From: Heyndrickxia camelliae
GTDB taxonomy: Bacteria; Bacillota; Bacilli; Bacillales; Bacillaceae_C
DNA: 64,000 nt
Reading direction: 5' to 3'
Assembly: GCF_002844575.1 (NCBI RefSeq)
Contig: NZ_PIQO01000004.1
Location: forward strand, 62,001-126,000
Position 1 is the stretch's first letter, and each line of letters starts with the position of its first letter. Made by a program: the position numbers and the translations under genes. The notes below the pieces were generated by a model. It did no database searches. It was not told where the DNA came from and saw only the letters and a program-made list of their open reading frames with translations. Below are positions 1 to 9,406 of the stretch, piece by piece.

Positions 1-51
1 GACCATATCTCTGCTATTATACGAGATGAATTATTCGTGTTTTTTGATTAG
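1..51 (+). CDS. possible 3' end of an upstream gene
   Basis: Reading frame 1 is open from the window edge to a TAG at 49-51 and gives a 16-residue tail ending in FVFFD. The piece is too short to identify and an open stretch of this size can occur by chance. A 7-bp inverted repeat (63-69 with 88-94) follows but has its T-run inside the loop, so it is not a convincing terminator. Everything from about 52 to 232 is non-coding and AT-rich. Confidence 0.2.
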   Translation, partial: DHISAIIRDELFVFFD

Positions 52-232
52 TATAAGATAAATTCCTCATTTTGAAAAGAGTTTTTTTGAGGAAAACGAA
101 TTTTCTATAAAAATCTGACATTAATATTAGGAAATTCAGAATAAATGTAAACGCTATATGATTGATTTTAGTCAATGTTATGATAATACTTATAATAAGG
201 GATAAAGGCAGATTTCGAGGAGGATATCTAAT

Positions 233-1150
233 ATGGCGCGAATAAGATATACGAATCCAAACGGGGAAAGAAATGTTAATTCCTTTAAAAAATTGATGCA
301 ATGGCAAAGGGAACGTCGAAGGAAAGTAAAGGATCTATCTTTTATCGTACCGCAAGAATCAGCGAAAAAAATTGATTATCTGCAAAAGAACAGGAAAGAT
401 GTTACTATCACATGGATTGGACACTCATCCTTTCTTATACAAATGAATGGTTTAAATATCGTTACCGATATTGTGTGGGCAAAGAGAATGGGGTTGGAAG
501 TAAGATTATCTGAGCCAGGTTTAACTCCCAATCAAATGCCTGAAATAGATATTGTGCTTATTTCTCATAGTCACTATGATCACTTGGATATACCTTCCTT
601 AAGGAAACTAAAAGGAAGCCCAGTATTTTTGGCTCCTATTGGACTTGGGAGATTATTAGAAAGAAAAAAATTTAAGCATGTCAAAGAATTTAACTGGTGG
701 GATTCCATCTCCATAAAAAATGTTTCCATAACATTTGTACCTTCTAGGCATTGGACAAAGAGAACGCTAACGGATACAAATACTTCCCATTGGGGTGGCT
801 GGGTATTGGAAATAGACGGTAAGACCATTTATTTCGCTGGAGATAGCGGCTATTTTGACGGGTTTAAAGAAATTGGCGAAAGATTCACTATTGATTACGC
901 ATTAATTCCAATTGGAGCATATGAACCAGAATGGTTTATGTCCTCTCAGCATATAAATCCAGAACAAGCAGTTCAGGTATTTCTAGATGTGCGTGCGAAG
1001 AGGTTTATACCAATGCATTACGGAGCTTTCCGATTGGCAGACGATACTCCGAAAGAGGCAATAGATCGTTTAACGGAAGCATGGGAAAAGCAGAAAATAG
1101 AAAAGTCTTCTTTAGTTATTTTAAAGCTAGGGGAAACGGTGTTTGTTTAA
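233..1150 (+). CDS. metallo-beta-lactamase-fold hydrolase (UlaG/NAPE-PLD-like)
   Basis: Predicted cytoplasmic metal-dependent hydrolase of 305 residues. The fold signature is visible: the metal-binding HSHYDHLD motif near residue 113, a WIGHSSFL strand typical of UlaG/NAPE-PLD-like members near residue 62, an AGDSGY motif near residue 204 and a late PMHYG histidine near residue 260. The ATG follows a strong AGGAGG seven bases upstream. It is a single gene. A cre-like sequence (146-159, 12 of 14 matches to TGWAANCGNTNWCA) lies about 75 bases upstream, so carbon control is possible but unproven. Substrate cannot be assigned from sequence; UlaG lactonases and phospholipase-D-like enzymes share this architecture. 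Confidence 0.85.
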   Translation: MARIRYTNPNGERNVNSFKKLMQWQRERRRKVKDLSFIVPQESAKKIDYLQKNRKDVTITWIGHSSFLIQMNGLNIVTDIVWAKRMGLEVRLSEPGLTPNQMPEIDIVLISHSHYDHLDIPSLRKLKGSPVFLAPIGLGRLLERKKFKHVKEFNWWDSISIKNVSITFVPSRHWTKRTLTDTNTSHWGGWVLEIDGKTIYFAGDSGYFDGFKEIGERFTIDYALIPIGAYEPEWFMSSQHINPEQAVQVFLDVRAKRFIPMHYGAFRLADDTPKEAIDRLTEAWEKQKIEKSSLVILKLGETVFV

Positions 1151-1251
1151 GCTCTGAGATTGTTTTTAATTTCAAGGAGGAATACGGGGAATCGAATCGG
1201 TTACGCTCAAGTACCGCTGATTCCCTTTGAAATATTTTTCTTCTTTAGGGA

Positions 1252-1280
1252 TTGTCATAGCGAAGGGACTGTGCTATTCT
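1252..1280 (+). promoter_or_regulatory. sigma-A promoter of the rbs operon
   Basis: TTGTCA at 1252-1257 and TATTCT at 1275-1280 are separated by 17 bases. The cre/operator follows directly downstream, so a bound repressor would cover the start of transcription. The rbsR start lies about 30 bases further on. Confidence 0.65.
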
Positions 1281-1283
1281 AGT

Positions 1284-1301
1284 TATGTAATCGGTTACAT
1301 A
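1284..1301. promoter_or_regulatory. CcpA cre / LacI-family operator
   Basis: An 18-bp palindrome has perfect 7-bp arms TATGTAA and TTACATA around TCGG. The inner 14 bases (1286-1299) match the cre consensus TGWAANCGNTNWCA at every defined position. LacI-family RbsR could bind the same or an overlapping site. In B. subtilis the rbs operon is known to be repressed by CcpA and RbsR, which fits this location just downstream of the -10. A related half site, AATCGGTTACG, occurs at about 1194-1206. Confidence 0.7.
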
Positions 1302-1317
1302 TAAGAGGTGATGGAAA

Positions 1318-2307
1318 CTGACGACAATACGTGACGTAGCAAAAGCAGCTGGAGTATCCGTGGCGACGGTTTCACGGGTGTTGAATGAAACCGGTTACGT
1401 ACATGAAGATACGAAAAAATCAGTAACTGCTGCAATAGAAAAACTAAACTATAGCCCGAATGAAGTGGCACGATCCCTATACAAAAGAAAGTCAAAATTA
1501 ATTGGACTTTTGCTTCCTGATATAACGAACCCATTTTTCCCTTTGTTAGCAAGGGGAGTCGAGGATGAATTGCGATTGCATGATTTCCGCTTGATTTTTG
1601 GAAATACCGATGAAAATCCTGAAAAAGAGAAGGATTATATTCAAACCTTTCAGCAAAATAATGTAATCGGAATGATATCCATGACCAATCAATTAAGTAA
1701 AACAACCTATCAGGATTTGTCAATCCCAGTTGTTTTTCTTGATCGGACTTCCTCAAGTCTTCCTTCTGTTTACGCGGATGGAAAAGAAGGCGGTCGAATA
1801 GCTGCCATGGAAATGATCCAAAGAGGAAGCAAACGAATTACTTTAATAAAAGGACCATCTCATATCCAAACAGCACAGGACAGATTCCAAGGTTCTCTTG
1901 AAGTATTAAGTGCTTCAGAGGTTGATTTCTATGTGATGTCGACATCTTCGTTTTCTTTTGAAGAAGCAGAAAAATGGGCAAAAGAGCTATTTAAAAAATA
2001 TGGCGATACTGACGGGGTTATTGCAAGCAACGATATTGTTGCAACAGCTGTTTTGCATGAAGCATTGCGATTGGAAAAATCCATTCCTCATGACTTACAA
2101 ATTATCGGATTTGATGATATTCCGCATAGCAGTTTGTTATTTCCACCATTATCAACCATACGGCAGCCTGCTTATGAAATGGGCACTGAAGCGGCAAAAT
2201 TATTAATGAAGTTAATGAAAAATAACCAAATGAAGGAAAAAAGCGTGCAATTGCCTGTTATGTTTATAGAAAGAAGTACGACTAGAAAGGGTGAGGGGCA
2301 TGTCTAA
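1318..2307 (+). CDS. rbsR: ribose operon repressor, LacI family
   Basis: A 329-residue LacI-type regulator: N-terminal helix-turn-helix (IRDVAKAAGVSVATVSRVLN, residues 4-23) and a periplasmic-binding-protein-like sensor domain (about 60-325). The first ATG/GTG-type start in frame, at 1360, would cut off the DNA-binding helix. The only start that restores the whole domain is CTG at 1318, spaced correctly behind AAGAGGTGA (1303-1311). This start is inferred from domain integrity and the ribosome binding site. It is the first gene of the rbs operon and overlaps rbsK by 8 bases, which suggests translational coupling. It probably binds the operator at 1284-1301 and is released by ribose or a ribose phosphate. 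Confidence 0.88.
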   Translation: MTTIRDVAKAAGVSVATVSRVLNETGYVHEDTKKSVTAAIEKLNYSPNEVARSLYKRKSKLIGLLLPDITNPFFPLLARGVEDELRLHDFRLIFGNTDENPEKEKDYIQTFQQNNVIGMISMTNQLSKTTYQDLSIPVVFLDRTSSSLPSVYADGKEGGRIAAMEMIQRGSKRITLIKGPSHIQTAQDRFQGSLEVLSASEVDFYVMSTSSFSFEEAEKWAKELFKKYGDTDGVIASNDIVATAVLHEALRLEKSIPHDLQIIGFDDIPHSSLLFPPLSTIRQPAYEMGTEAAKLLMKLMKNNQMKEKSVQLPVMFIERSTTRKGEGHV

Positions 2308-3178
2308 GATAGTTGTGATTGGAAGTTCATCCATTGATTTGGTCGTTTCCGCGTCGAAACGGCCAAATGCAGGGGAAACCATTATCGGTGATTCATTTAA
2401 AACAGTGCCGGGAGGAAAAGGAGCTAATCAAGCGGTTGCTGCCGCAAGATTAGGTGCAGAAGTTTATATGATTGGTTGTGTTGGAAAAGACAATTACGGG
2501 AATACAATACTAGATAATTTCAGGAACAATAATGTATGTATCGATTTTGTGGAACCGGTTACACATTCAGAAACCGGGACAGCCCATATCGTTCTTGCGG
2601 AAGGCGACAATAGTATTATCGTTGTAAAAGGGGCAAATGATTATATAACGCCTGACTTTATTAATAAAGCAAAAAGCGTCATACAAACCGCCGATATCGT
2701 CTTAATTCAACAGGAGATACCAGAAGAAACCGTTGAACATGTCGCGGAATTATGTGATTTTTTCCAAGTTCCTTTAATATTAAATCCTGCACCTGCTAGG
2801 GTAATTAGTGAAAATGTCATAGAAAAAGCTGCTTATCTAACTCCGAATGAACACGAAACGAGTATTTTATTTGAAGATATGACAAAGGAAGAGGCACTTA
2901 GAAAATATCCGAACAAGCTTTTGATTACAGAAGGAAGAAATGGTGTTCGCTATTTCAACGGGGAAGTAGAAGTATTGGTACCTTCCTATAATGTAGAAGC
3001 GGTGGATACCACGGGTGCTGGAGATACTTTTAATGCAGCATTTGCTGTCGCATTATCTGAAGGAAAGAGTATAGAGAATAGTCTTCAGTTTGCTAATCGA
3101 GCAGCATCCCTTTCCGTGATGAAGTTTGGCGCACAGGGCGGGATGCCGACTAGAAGCGAAGTAGAAAGGAACTTATAA
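2300..3178 (+). CDS. rbsK: ribokinase
   Basis: A 292-residue PfkB-family sugar kinase that phosphorylates ribose to ribose 5-phosphate in the cytoplasm. Seen motifs: GGKGANQAVAAARLGA near residue 40 (PfkB signature 1) and DTTGAGDTFNAAF near residue 236 (signature 2, with catalytic Asp in GAGD). The ATG at 2300 is placed correctly after GGTGAGG; an upstream in-frame GTG at 2291 lies inside the ribosome binding site and is rejected. It overlaps the end of rbsR and is followed two bases later by rbsD. Confidence 0.95.
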   Translation: MSKIVVIGSSSIDLVVSASKRPNAGETIIGDSFKTVPGGKGANQAVAAARLGAEVYMIGCVGKDNYGNTILDNFRNNNVCIDFVEPVTHSETGTAHIVLAEGDNSIIVVKGANDYITPDFINKAKSVIQTADIVLIQQEIPEETVEHVAELCDFFQVPLILNPAPARVISENVIEKAAYLTPNEHETSILFEDMTKEEALRKYPNKLLITEGRNGVRYFNGEVEVLVPSYNVEAVDTTGAGDTFNAAFAVALSEGKSIENSLQFANRAASLSVMKFGAQGGMPTRSEVERNL

Positions 3179-3180
3179 GT

Positions 3181-3576
3181 ATGAAACGACATGGAATATT
3201 AAATAGCCATATTTCAAAAATATTATCTGATCTTGGGCATACCGATCAAATTGTTATTGCAGACGCAGGATTACCTATTCCGGATGGTGTGCTTAGAATT
3301 GATTTATCTTTAAAGCTAGGGACACCTAGTTTTAAAGAGGTTGTATCTGCCATCGCGGAAGATATGGTAATAGAAAAGATGGTGATTGCGGATGAAATGG
3401 AAACAAATAATCTAGCAATCTATCAATTTATTAATAATACATTTCCAGATGTTTTAATGGAGAGGGTATCCCACGAAACATTGAAAGAGTTAACGAAAAA
3501 GGCTAAGGCTGTCATTCGTACTGGTGAAGCGACACCATATGCTAACTGCATTTTACAAGCAGGCGTCATTTTTTAA
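3181..3576 (+). CDS. rbsD: D-ribose pyranase
   Basis: A 131-residue RbsD-family protein, the usual length. It interconverts the beta-pyran and beta-furan forms of ribose so that ribokinase can use imported sugar. The N-terminal catalytic His is in MKRHGILN, and GLPIP and the C-terminal RTGEATPYAN are characteristic of the family. Its ATG lies two bases after the rbsK stop with the ribosome binding site inside rbsK, so the two are coupled. Confidence 0.95.
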   Translation: MKRHGILNSHISKILSDLGHTDQIVIADAGLPIPDGVLRIDLSLKLGTPSFKEVVSAIAEDMVIEKMVIADEMETNNLAIYQFINNTFPDVLMERVSHETLKELTKKAKAVIRTGEATPYANCILQAGVIF

Positions 3577-3591
3577 AAAGGAGTGAGTACG

Positions 3592-5073
3592 GTGGAGATC
3601 TCCATGAGAAATATCCATAAAGCTTTTGGTGCCAATCAAGTGCTATCGGGTGTGAACTTTGAGCTTCATAATGGTGAAGTACATGCGTTGATGGGAGAAA
3701 ATGGTGCTGGGAAATCAACGCTAATGAATATTCTAACAGGCTTACACAAAATGGATCAGGGGAGTATTGTCATTGATGGAAAGGAAACCAACTTCAGTAA
3801 TCCAAAAGAGGCTGAAACATTTGGAATAACCTTCATCCATCAAGAATTGAACGTTTGGCCAGATATGACGGTATTGGAAAATTTATTTATCGGTAAAGAA
3901 CGGAAAAACTCCTTTGGTTTTTTAAAAACGCAAGAAATGAAAACATTAGCAAAGGAGCAGTTTAATAAATTATCTGTAACGATACCTTTGGATGCAGAAG
4001 CAGGTCATTGTTCCGTTGGTCAACAGCAAATCATTGAAATTGCTAAAGCATTACTGACGGATTCCAAAGTAATTATCATGGACGAACCAACAGCAGCACT
4101 TACGGAAAGAGAAATTCAAAAATTATTTAAAGTGATTGCTGCATTGAAAAAAGAAGGCGTTTCAATTGTATATATTTCCCACCGAATGGAGGAGATTTTT
4201 ACCATTTGCGACCGCATTACGGTTATGAGGGATGGAAAAACAGTGGATACCAATAAGATTCCAGAAACTAATTTTGATGAAGTAGTGCGGAAAATGGTCG
4301 GCAGGGAACTGACGGAACGATACCCTGAGCGTACTCCTAATCTAGGACAAACCATTTTGGAAGTGAAAGATTTGTCAAGAAACGATGTCTTTGAAAATGT
4401 CAGCTTTTCGGTGAAATCTGGTGAAATTATTGGTTTCTCAGGGCTAATGGGTTCCGGTAGAACTGAGATTATGAGAGCTATTTTCGGATTAGATCCTCTG
4501 GATTCAGGGGAGGTTTGGATAGACGGAAAGAAAGTATCTATTAAAAAACCGCATCAGGCTATTAATCTCGGAATTGGATTTATTACAGAGGACAGAAAAG
4601 ATGAAGGTCTCATTTTAGATTTTTCCATCACAGAAAACATGGTATTGCCTAGCTTAAAAAGCTTTGCGCCAAAGGGATTTATGCAAGAAAAAAGTGAACG
4701 TGATTTTGTGAATATGCTTATTAGGCGATTAACGGTAAAAACAGAGTCTGCATCCACGAATGTCGGGAGCCTTTCCGGTGGAAATCAGCAAAAGGTCGTA
4801 ATAGCAAAATGGGTTGGAATTGGTCCAAAGGTATTAATCATGGATGAACCGACAAGAGGTGTGGATGTTGGTGCCAAAAGAGAAATATATGAATTAATGA
4901 ATGAATTAACGCAAAGAGGAGTCGCCATTATTATGGTTTCTTCGGAACTTCCAGAAATACTTGGGATGAGTGACCGAATTTACGTTGTTCATGAAGGCAA
5001 AATCAGCGGAGAATTAACGAAAAAAGAAGCAACACAAGAGAGAATTATGACATTAGCAACGGGAGGTCAGTAA
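3592..5073 (+). CDS. rbsA: ribose ABC importer, ATP-binding protein
   Basis: A 493-residue tandem ATPase of the CUT2 class. Domain 1 has Walker [10 protein letters not shown] (about residue 35), signature SVGQQQ and Walker B IIMDEPT. Domain 2 has the degenerate Walker [10 protein letters not shown] (about 287), signature LSGGNQQK and Walker [10 protein letters not shown]. The GTG at 3592 is preferred because AAGGAGTGA (3578-3586) sits correctly before it; the GTG at 3583 overlaps that site. It powers uptake with RbsC and RbsB. Confidence 0.95.
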   Translation: MEISMRNIHKAFGANQVLSGVNFELHNGEVHALMGENGAGKSTLMNILTGLHKMDQGSIVIDGKETNFSNPKEAETFGITFIHQELNVWPDMTVLENLFIGKERKNSFGFLKTQEMKTLAKEQFNKLSVTIPLDAEAGHCSVGQQQIIEIAKALLTDSKVIIMDEPTAALTEREIQKLFKVIAALKKEGVSIVYISHRMEEIFTICDRITVMRDGKTVDTNKIPETNFDEVVRKMVGRELTERYPERTPNLGQTILEVKDLSRNDVFENVSFSVKSGEIIGFSGLMGSGRTEIMRAIFGLDPLDSGEVWIDGKKVSIKKPHQAINLGIGFITEDRKDEGLILDFSITENMVLPSLKSFAPKGFMQEKSERDFVNMLIRRLTVKTESASTNVGSLSGGNQQKVVIAKWVGIGPKVLIMDEPTRGVDVGAKREIYELMNELTQRGVAIIMVSSELPEILGMSDRIYVVHEGKISGELTKKEATQERIMTLATGGQ

Positions 5074-5074
5074 G

Positions 5075-6049
5075 ATGAAAGCAGTAAGCGAGGGGAAATC
5101 AGAAATACGAGTTAACCATGTAAGTAATGTCATGCAAAAACTGGGTCCACTCCTAGGATTTATCATCATCGTAGTTATTGTTTCAATCTTAAATCCAAGT
5201 TTTCTGCAACCTTTAAATATTTTAAATCTATTAAGACAAATTGCCATCAATGCTTTAATCGCATTTGGAATGACCTTTGTTATTTTAACCGGAGGAATTG
5301 ATTTGTCAGTCGGATCCATATTAGCTTTATCAAGTGCGCTGATGGCTGGCATGATGGTATCCGGATTAGATCCTATTTTAGCCATTATTATTGGATCGCT
5401 TTTAGGCGGAGTAATGGGAATGATTAATGGTTTGTTAATAACAAAAGGAAAAATGGCCCCATTTATTGCAACATTAGCTACTATGACCGTTTTTCGCGGA
5501 CTTACACTCGTATATACAGACGGAAATCCAATTACCGGATTAAGCAACAGTCATTTATTTCAATTATTTGGACGCGGTTACCAATTTGGCATTCCAGTTC
5601 CAGCTGTTACGATGATTATTACATTTGTAATCTTATACCTTATTCTTCATAAGACCTCTTTTGGTCGTAAAACATACGCAATCGGGGGAAATGAAAAGGC
5701 TGCGCTGATTTCCGGTATAAAAGTAACGAAAGTGAAAGTAATGATTTATTCATTAGCCGGGCTCCTTTCTGCATTAGCCGGAGCCATTTTAACATCACGT
5801 CTTGACTCTGCACAGCCAACAGCAGGAACCTCCTATGAATTAGATGCAATTGCAGCAGTTGTTTTAGGTGGGACAAGCTTATCAGGCGGCCGCGGGAAAA
5901 TATTTGGTACACTCATTGGTGCATTAATTATCGGTACTTTAAATAACGGATTAAACTTGCTCGGTGTATCATCCTTTTATCAAATGGTTGTAAAGGGAAT
6001 CGTCATTTTAATTGCAGTCTTATTAGATCGCAAAAAAGCGGCAGCATAG
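5075..6049 (+). CDS. rbsC: ribose ABC importer, permease
   Basis: A 324-residue membrane protein of the CUT2 permease family with about 8-10 hydrophobic segments. The family-typical stretch TGGIDLSVGSI is near residue 72 and the cytoplasmic EAA-like loop GGNEKAA is near residue 204. It forms the channel through which RbsB delivers ribose. The ATG follows GGGAGGT and lies one base after the rbsA stop. Confidence 0.95.
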   Translation: MKAVSEGKSEIRVNHVSNVMQKLGPLLGFIIIVVIVSILNPSFLQPLNILNLLRQIAINALIAFGMTFVILTGGIDLSVGSILALSSALMAGMMVSGLDPILAIIIGSLLGGVMGMINGLLITKGKMAPFIATLATMTVFRGLTLVYTDGNPITGLSNSHLFQLFGRGYQFGIPVPAVTMIITFVILYLILHKTSFGRKTYAIGGNEKAALISGIKVTKVKVMIYSLAGLLSALAGAILTSRLDSAQPTAGTSYELDAIAAVVLGGTSLSGGRGKIFGTLIGALIIGTLNNGLNLLGVSSFYQMVVKGIVILIAVLLDRKKAAA

Positions 6050-6061
6050 GAGGGATACGTT

Positions 6062-6979
6062 ATGAAAAAATTAGTAATATTGATGATGACTATATCGCTC
6101 TTTTTATTGGGAGCTTGCTCAATGGAACCGCCAAATTGGGCAAAACCAGCTAAAAAGCATGATTTAAAAAATATAAAAATTGGTTTGTCGGTTTCAACAT
6201 TAAATAATCCTTTCTTCGTATCGCTTAAAGATGGGGTAATGAAGGAAGCGAAAGCAAACGGAATGCATGTGACGGTAGTGGATGCCCAAAATGATTCCGC
6301 AAAACAAGTAAATGATATTCAAGATTTATTACAACAAGGTGTGGATGTTCTGTTAATCAACCCAACTGATTCAGCAGCCATTTCAACGGCGGTACAATCG
6401 GCTAATGAGGTTGGGGTTCCGGTTATTACCTTGGACCGATCATCCGATAAAGGCAAAGTAGAAACATTAGTGGCTTCTGATAACATCAAAGGTGGGAAAA
6501 TGGCGGCTAATTATATTATTGATCAAGTTGGGAAGAATGCAAAAGTAGTGGAATTACAGGGGGTACCTGGAGCTTCAGCTACACGTGAAAGAGGAAAAGG
6601 ATTCCACGAAATTGCAGACAAAGAGCTTCAAGTAGTGGAAAGCCAATCCGCACATTTTGACCGTACAGAAGGGCTGAACGTTATGGAAAATCTGATTCAA
6701 GGTCATCCGGATATTAAGGCAGTTTTTGCGCAAAATGACGAAATGGCTTTAGGGGCACTAGAAGCAATTAATAGTTCAGGTAAAAATATTGTCGTCGTTG
6801 GTTTTGACGGAAATGACGATGCTCTGAAATCGATTAAAGACGGAAAATTAAATGCTACAGTAGCTCAACAACCGGAACTTATCGGTAAATTAGCGGTTAA
6901 TGCGGCAGGAGATGTGCTAAAAGGGAAGAAAGTGAAAAAATATATTCCTGCACCGTTAAAATTGATGACACATAAATAA
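6062..6979 (+). CDS. rbsB: ribose-binding lipoprotein
   Basis: A 305-residue extracellular substrate-binding lipoprotein. A short signal peptide ends in the lipobox LLGAC with the acylated Cys at residue 19, followed by a type I periplasmic-binding fold (about 38-300) containing PFFVSLKDGV, ILLINPTD-like and FAQNDEMALGALEA motifs typical of RbsB. It captures ribose and hands it to RbsC. It is last in the operon, directly ahead of a terminator. Confidence 0.95.
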   Translation: MKKLVILMMTISLFLLGACSMEPPNWAKPAKKHDLKNIKIGLSVSTLNNPFFVSLKDGVMKEAKANGMHVTVVDAQNDSAKQVNDIQDLLQQGVDVLLINPTDSAAISTAVQSANEVGVPVITLDRSSDKGKVETLVASDNIKGGKMAANYIIDQVGKNAKVVELQGVPGASATRERGKGFHEIADKELQVVESQSAHFDRTEGLNVMENLIQGHPDIKAVFAQNDEMALGALEAINSSGKNIVVVGFDGNDDALKSIKDGKLNATVAQQPELIGKLAVNAAGDVLKGKKVKKYIPAPLKLMTHK

Positions 6980-6985
6980 TTAGAT

Positions 6986-7015
6986 AACCCGTGTTTTATA
7001 CGACACGGGTTTTTC
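6986..7015 (+). terminator. rbs operon terminator
   Basis: Perfect 9-bp stem AACCCGTGT/ACACGGGTT with an 8-base loop, followed by a T-run. It lies 7 bases after the rbsB stop. Confidence 0.85.
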
Positions 7016-7098
7016 GTATTATGCCAAATCTTGGTTCTATTTTGACACGCTGTTATTAAACAATATCTGGGGATGTTTAGTATTTATTTCTTATACTT

Positions 7099-7470
7099 TT
7101 ACCAGTGTACTTGAAGTTTATTTCCGTTAGGGTCTTAGAAGTGGAAAAAGGCATGACCATGATCTTTTTTATATCCTCGACTTTAACTTGATTATCCATT
7201 AAGTGCTGATGAAATTTAGATAATTATGGACTTGTAAAGCTAATGCTAAATACTTGTTTATTATTAATTGTAAAATGCGCAAATGTTTCATCTTCGGTAG
7301 GAACAAAAATAAGTAAGAAAGGTCCTTCATTTACTTTTAAAATTGCCAAGTTCCTTAGTAATGTTTAATAACTGCAGTCCTAACACATCTTTATACCATT
7401 GTGCAGACAGTTCTAAATCTTTTACAGGAATTCTAATATAATGTACTTGTTCAATAAATGATTTATTCAT
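7099..7470 (-). pseudogene. broken glyoxalase/VOC-fold protein
   Basis: Read leftwards from the ATG at 7468-7470, the frame begins with an HYIRIPVKDLELSAQWYKDVLGL segment, the typical first beta-alpha-beta module of vicinal-oxygen-chelate proteins. A frameshift near 7335 moves the continuation (ILKVNEGPFLLIFVP) into another frame. Two in-frame TAA codons follow, at about 7229 and 7136, before the family-typical end DPNGNKLQVHW. At least three lesions make a functional product unlikely. A ribosome binding site (AAGGTGAGA) is still present, so inactivation looks recent. Confidence 0.8.
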
Positions 7471-7603
7471 AGAATCTCACCTTTATTTAATATCTTTTTA
7501 GTTTCCTTTCTAAATCCCTTTTTCCTTCCGATTAAGATGTATTAACAACTGTCTAAAACCATTTTGGTTATCGTAAAGTTAGCTATTTTATGTTTGATAG
7601 TGT

Positions 7604-7822
7604 CTAAGATTGGATCCAGCTCAAATAATGGTCCAGATATTTGCTGTCTACACCATTAAAAGCTCCATCCAGTTCTTTAAACGACTGTGATAACGATTTA
7701 CATTCGGGATAAGATAAATCCCTTTAACTCGCTCTCCCTGCCATTGGTTCTTGCTTATTCCTCTCAACTCCTACTGCATAGCCTTGGTTTTCGTTCTTGG
7801 ATATTCCGTTTTGCTTTCTCAT
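7604..7822 (-). mobile_element. remnant of an IS1595-family transposase
   Basis: On the minus strand a broken frame encodes RKQNGISKN...RNKQEPMAGRAS (from 7822) followed after a frame change by GIYLIPNVNRYHSRLKNWM and, after another shift, FNGVDSKYLDHYLSWIQS before a TAG at 7604-7606. These blocks resemble the middle and the extreme C-terminus of IS1595-type transposases as I remember the family. The segment that should lie between them is missing, so this is an internally deleted, frameshifted fossil. No terminal inverted repeats or target duplications were identified. Confidence 0.6.
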
Positions 7823-8070
7823 GATTTCTACTATCCCTTCAAAATCTAAAAAAAGCCAACCATTTTTGGTTATTCAGATTATCTGAGCCACAGTTTAAAA
7901 AGTCATTTACAAAAAGTCGAATACATTAGCATTCAATCATTCGATTTTTTTGCAGGTGAATATTCGATAAACCTACAAAACTTGCTGAATAATGGGGCCA
8001 TTATTTAGCAAGAAAAATTTTTCGATTAGTAAGCGCCTACATTTTAATTAGCAACCCTAAATATTGAAAA
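7823..8070. other. non-coding stretch
   Basis: No supported gene is visible in this AT-rich segment next to the transposase remnant. The only structured element is a compact inverted repeat at 7981-8012, listed separately. Confidence 0.5.
7981..8012. repeat. 32-nt inverted repeat
   Basis: CTTGCTGAATAATGG and its near-perfect complement (one G-T pair) are separated by only two bases, giving a 15-bp stem. On the minus strand it is followed by TTTTGTAGG, so it could end leftward transcription. Alternatively it may be an end of the decayed element to its left. Confidence 0.5.
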
Positions 8071-8112
8071 ATGGATTATAATAGGGGAAAAAGACAACAG
8101 GAGAAGAGAGCA

Positions 8113-9393
8113 GTGGATAAACAGAATAGCAGGTATCGCTGGGTTGTTTTTACTACCGTATTGTTTGCTTATTTTATTATTGTAAGTCAAAGAACAGCCC
8201 CTGGCCTTATTTCAGATCAATTAATGAAGGAGTTCCATATTACAGCCTCTACTATTGGTGCATTAACTAGTATTCAGTTTTTAGCATATGCCGCATTGCA
8301 AATTCCAATCGGCATTTTGTCTGATCGTTTTGGACCGAATCGATTTCTTATTGTCGGTACATTATTAAATGGAATCGGAACATTTTTGTATAGTCTTGCA
8401 CCAAATGAAGCATTGCTTTTTGTTGCAAGACTTTTGGTTGGTCTAGGAGATGCTACAATATGGATCAATTTGGTTCTGATCTTAAGCCAGTGGTTCAAAG
8501 TAAATGAATTTGTCGGATTATTAGGTTGGGCAGGTATGTCCGGAAGTTTTGGATCCATTATGGCATCAGTCCCTTTCTCCAGTATGATTGCTGCCTTCGG
8601 ATGGAGAAAACCGTTTTTAACCTTTGGAATACTAATTATTGTTACTGGTATTTTACTTTATTTTGTTCTAGTGCAATGGCCAAAGAAATGGGAAGTAGTT
8701 GAAAAACCGACCTTACCCAAACATGAAAAACGGGATAAAACAATCACCATCTTACGACGCCTTATTTCCAGCAGGCAAGCATGGGCTACGTTTCTATGCC
8801 ATTTTGGAATAGTTGGTACTTATGTTGGGTTTATTGGATCGTGGGCGGTTCCATACGGCATGTCTGTATATGGTATGACACGCTCGGGGGCTAGTCAGCT
8901 AATTATGATTGGTCTGATTGGTGCTATTGTTGGAGCGCCGCTTACAACATGGATTTCCGGTCGTATGGGTTCCAATAAAAAACCTTATTTAGTGGTGCAA
9001 ATTATTATCTTTTTAAGTTGGCTATCCTTTCTGGTATGTAGCGGAAAACCTCCGTACATTATGTTAATTGTACTTTTTCTCATTATTGGCTATGGAAATG
9101 GTGCCAGTGCTCTAACGTTTGCAGTTGTTCGAAAGTCATTCGATATAAAAGAGGTTGGTGTAGTGTCAGGCTTTGCTAATACCGGAGGCTTTTTGAGTGC
9201 TGTCTTATTACCGAGTATATTTGGAAAGGTATTGGATCATTTTCAACATGCACCTAATGCGATTGGTTATCAATATGGTTTTTTAATTCCAGTTCTTTTC
9301 TCATTGTTAGCGATACTTGGAGGAATTCTCATCAAAGAATCGCTGCACAATGTACAAACAAAAGAAACAGCACTGCGTTCCAATGAAATTTGA
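8113..9393 (+). CDS. MFS transporter
   Basis: A membrane transporter of the major facilitator superfamily with 12 predicted helices in 426 residues. The loop 2-3 motif is visible as GILSDRFGPNR. The frame is open back to an ATG at 8071, but a perfect TATAAT (8077-8082) lies just inside that longer version. A ribosome binding site, CAGGAGAAGAG, stands correctly before GTG 8113, which restores a usual MFS N-terminus. The start is therefore inferred as GTG 8113. The substrate is unknown. It is monocistronic with its own terminator. Confidence 0.8.
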   Translation: MDKQNSRYRWVVFTTVLFAYFIIVSQRTAPGLISDQLMKEFHITASTIGALTSIQFLAYAALQIPIGILSDRFGPNRFLIVGTLLNGIGTFLYSLAPNEALLFVARLLVGLGDATIWINLVLILSQWFKVNEFVGLLGWAGMSGSFGSIMASVPFSSMIAAFGWRKPFLTFGILIIVTGILLYFVLVQWPKKWEVVEKPTLPKHEKRDKTITILRRLISSRQAWATFLCHFGIVGTYVGFIGSWAVPYGMSVYGMTRSGASQLIMIGLIGAIVGAPLTTWISGRMGSNKKPYLVVQIIIFLSWLSFLVCSGKPPYIMLIVLFLIIGYGNGASALTFAVVRKSFDIKEVGVVSGFANTGGFLSAVLLPSIFGKVLDHFQHAPNAIGYQYGFLIPVLFSLLAILGGILIKESLHNVQTKETALRSNEI

Positions 9394-9406
9394 AGAAAGA
9401 AGAATT

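Noticed and set aside
17-307. 96-residue minus-strand frame at the left edge
   Set aside because: It overlaps the start and promoter of the metallo-beta-lactamase-fold gene, has no start signal and no family features.
1160-1240. Terminator with GGGGAATC/GATTCCC arms after the first gene
   Set aside because: The loop is over 20 bases and the tail is not a clean T-run; support is too weak.
5053-5547. 164-residue minus-strand frame inside rbsC
   Set aside because: Shadow of the rbsC membrane protein; low-complexity composition and no ribosome binding site.
8071-8112. Longer N-terminus of the first MFS transporter
   Set aside because: It would put a perfect TATAAT inside the coding sequence, and the better start signal precedes GTG 8113.
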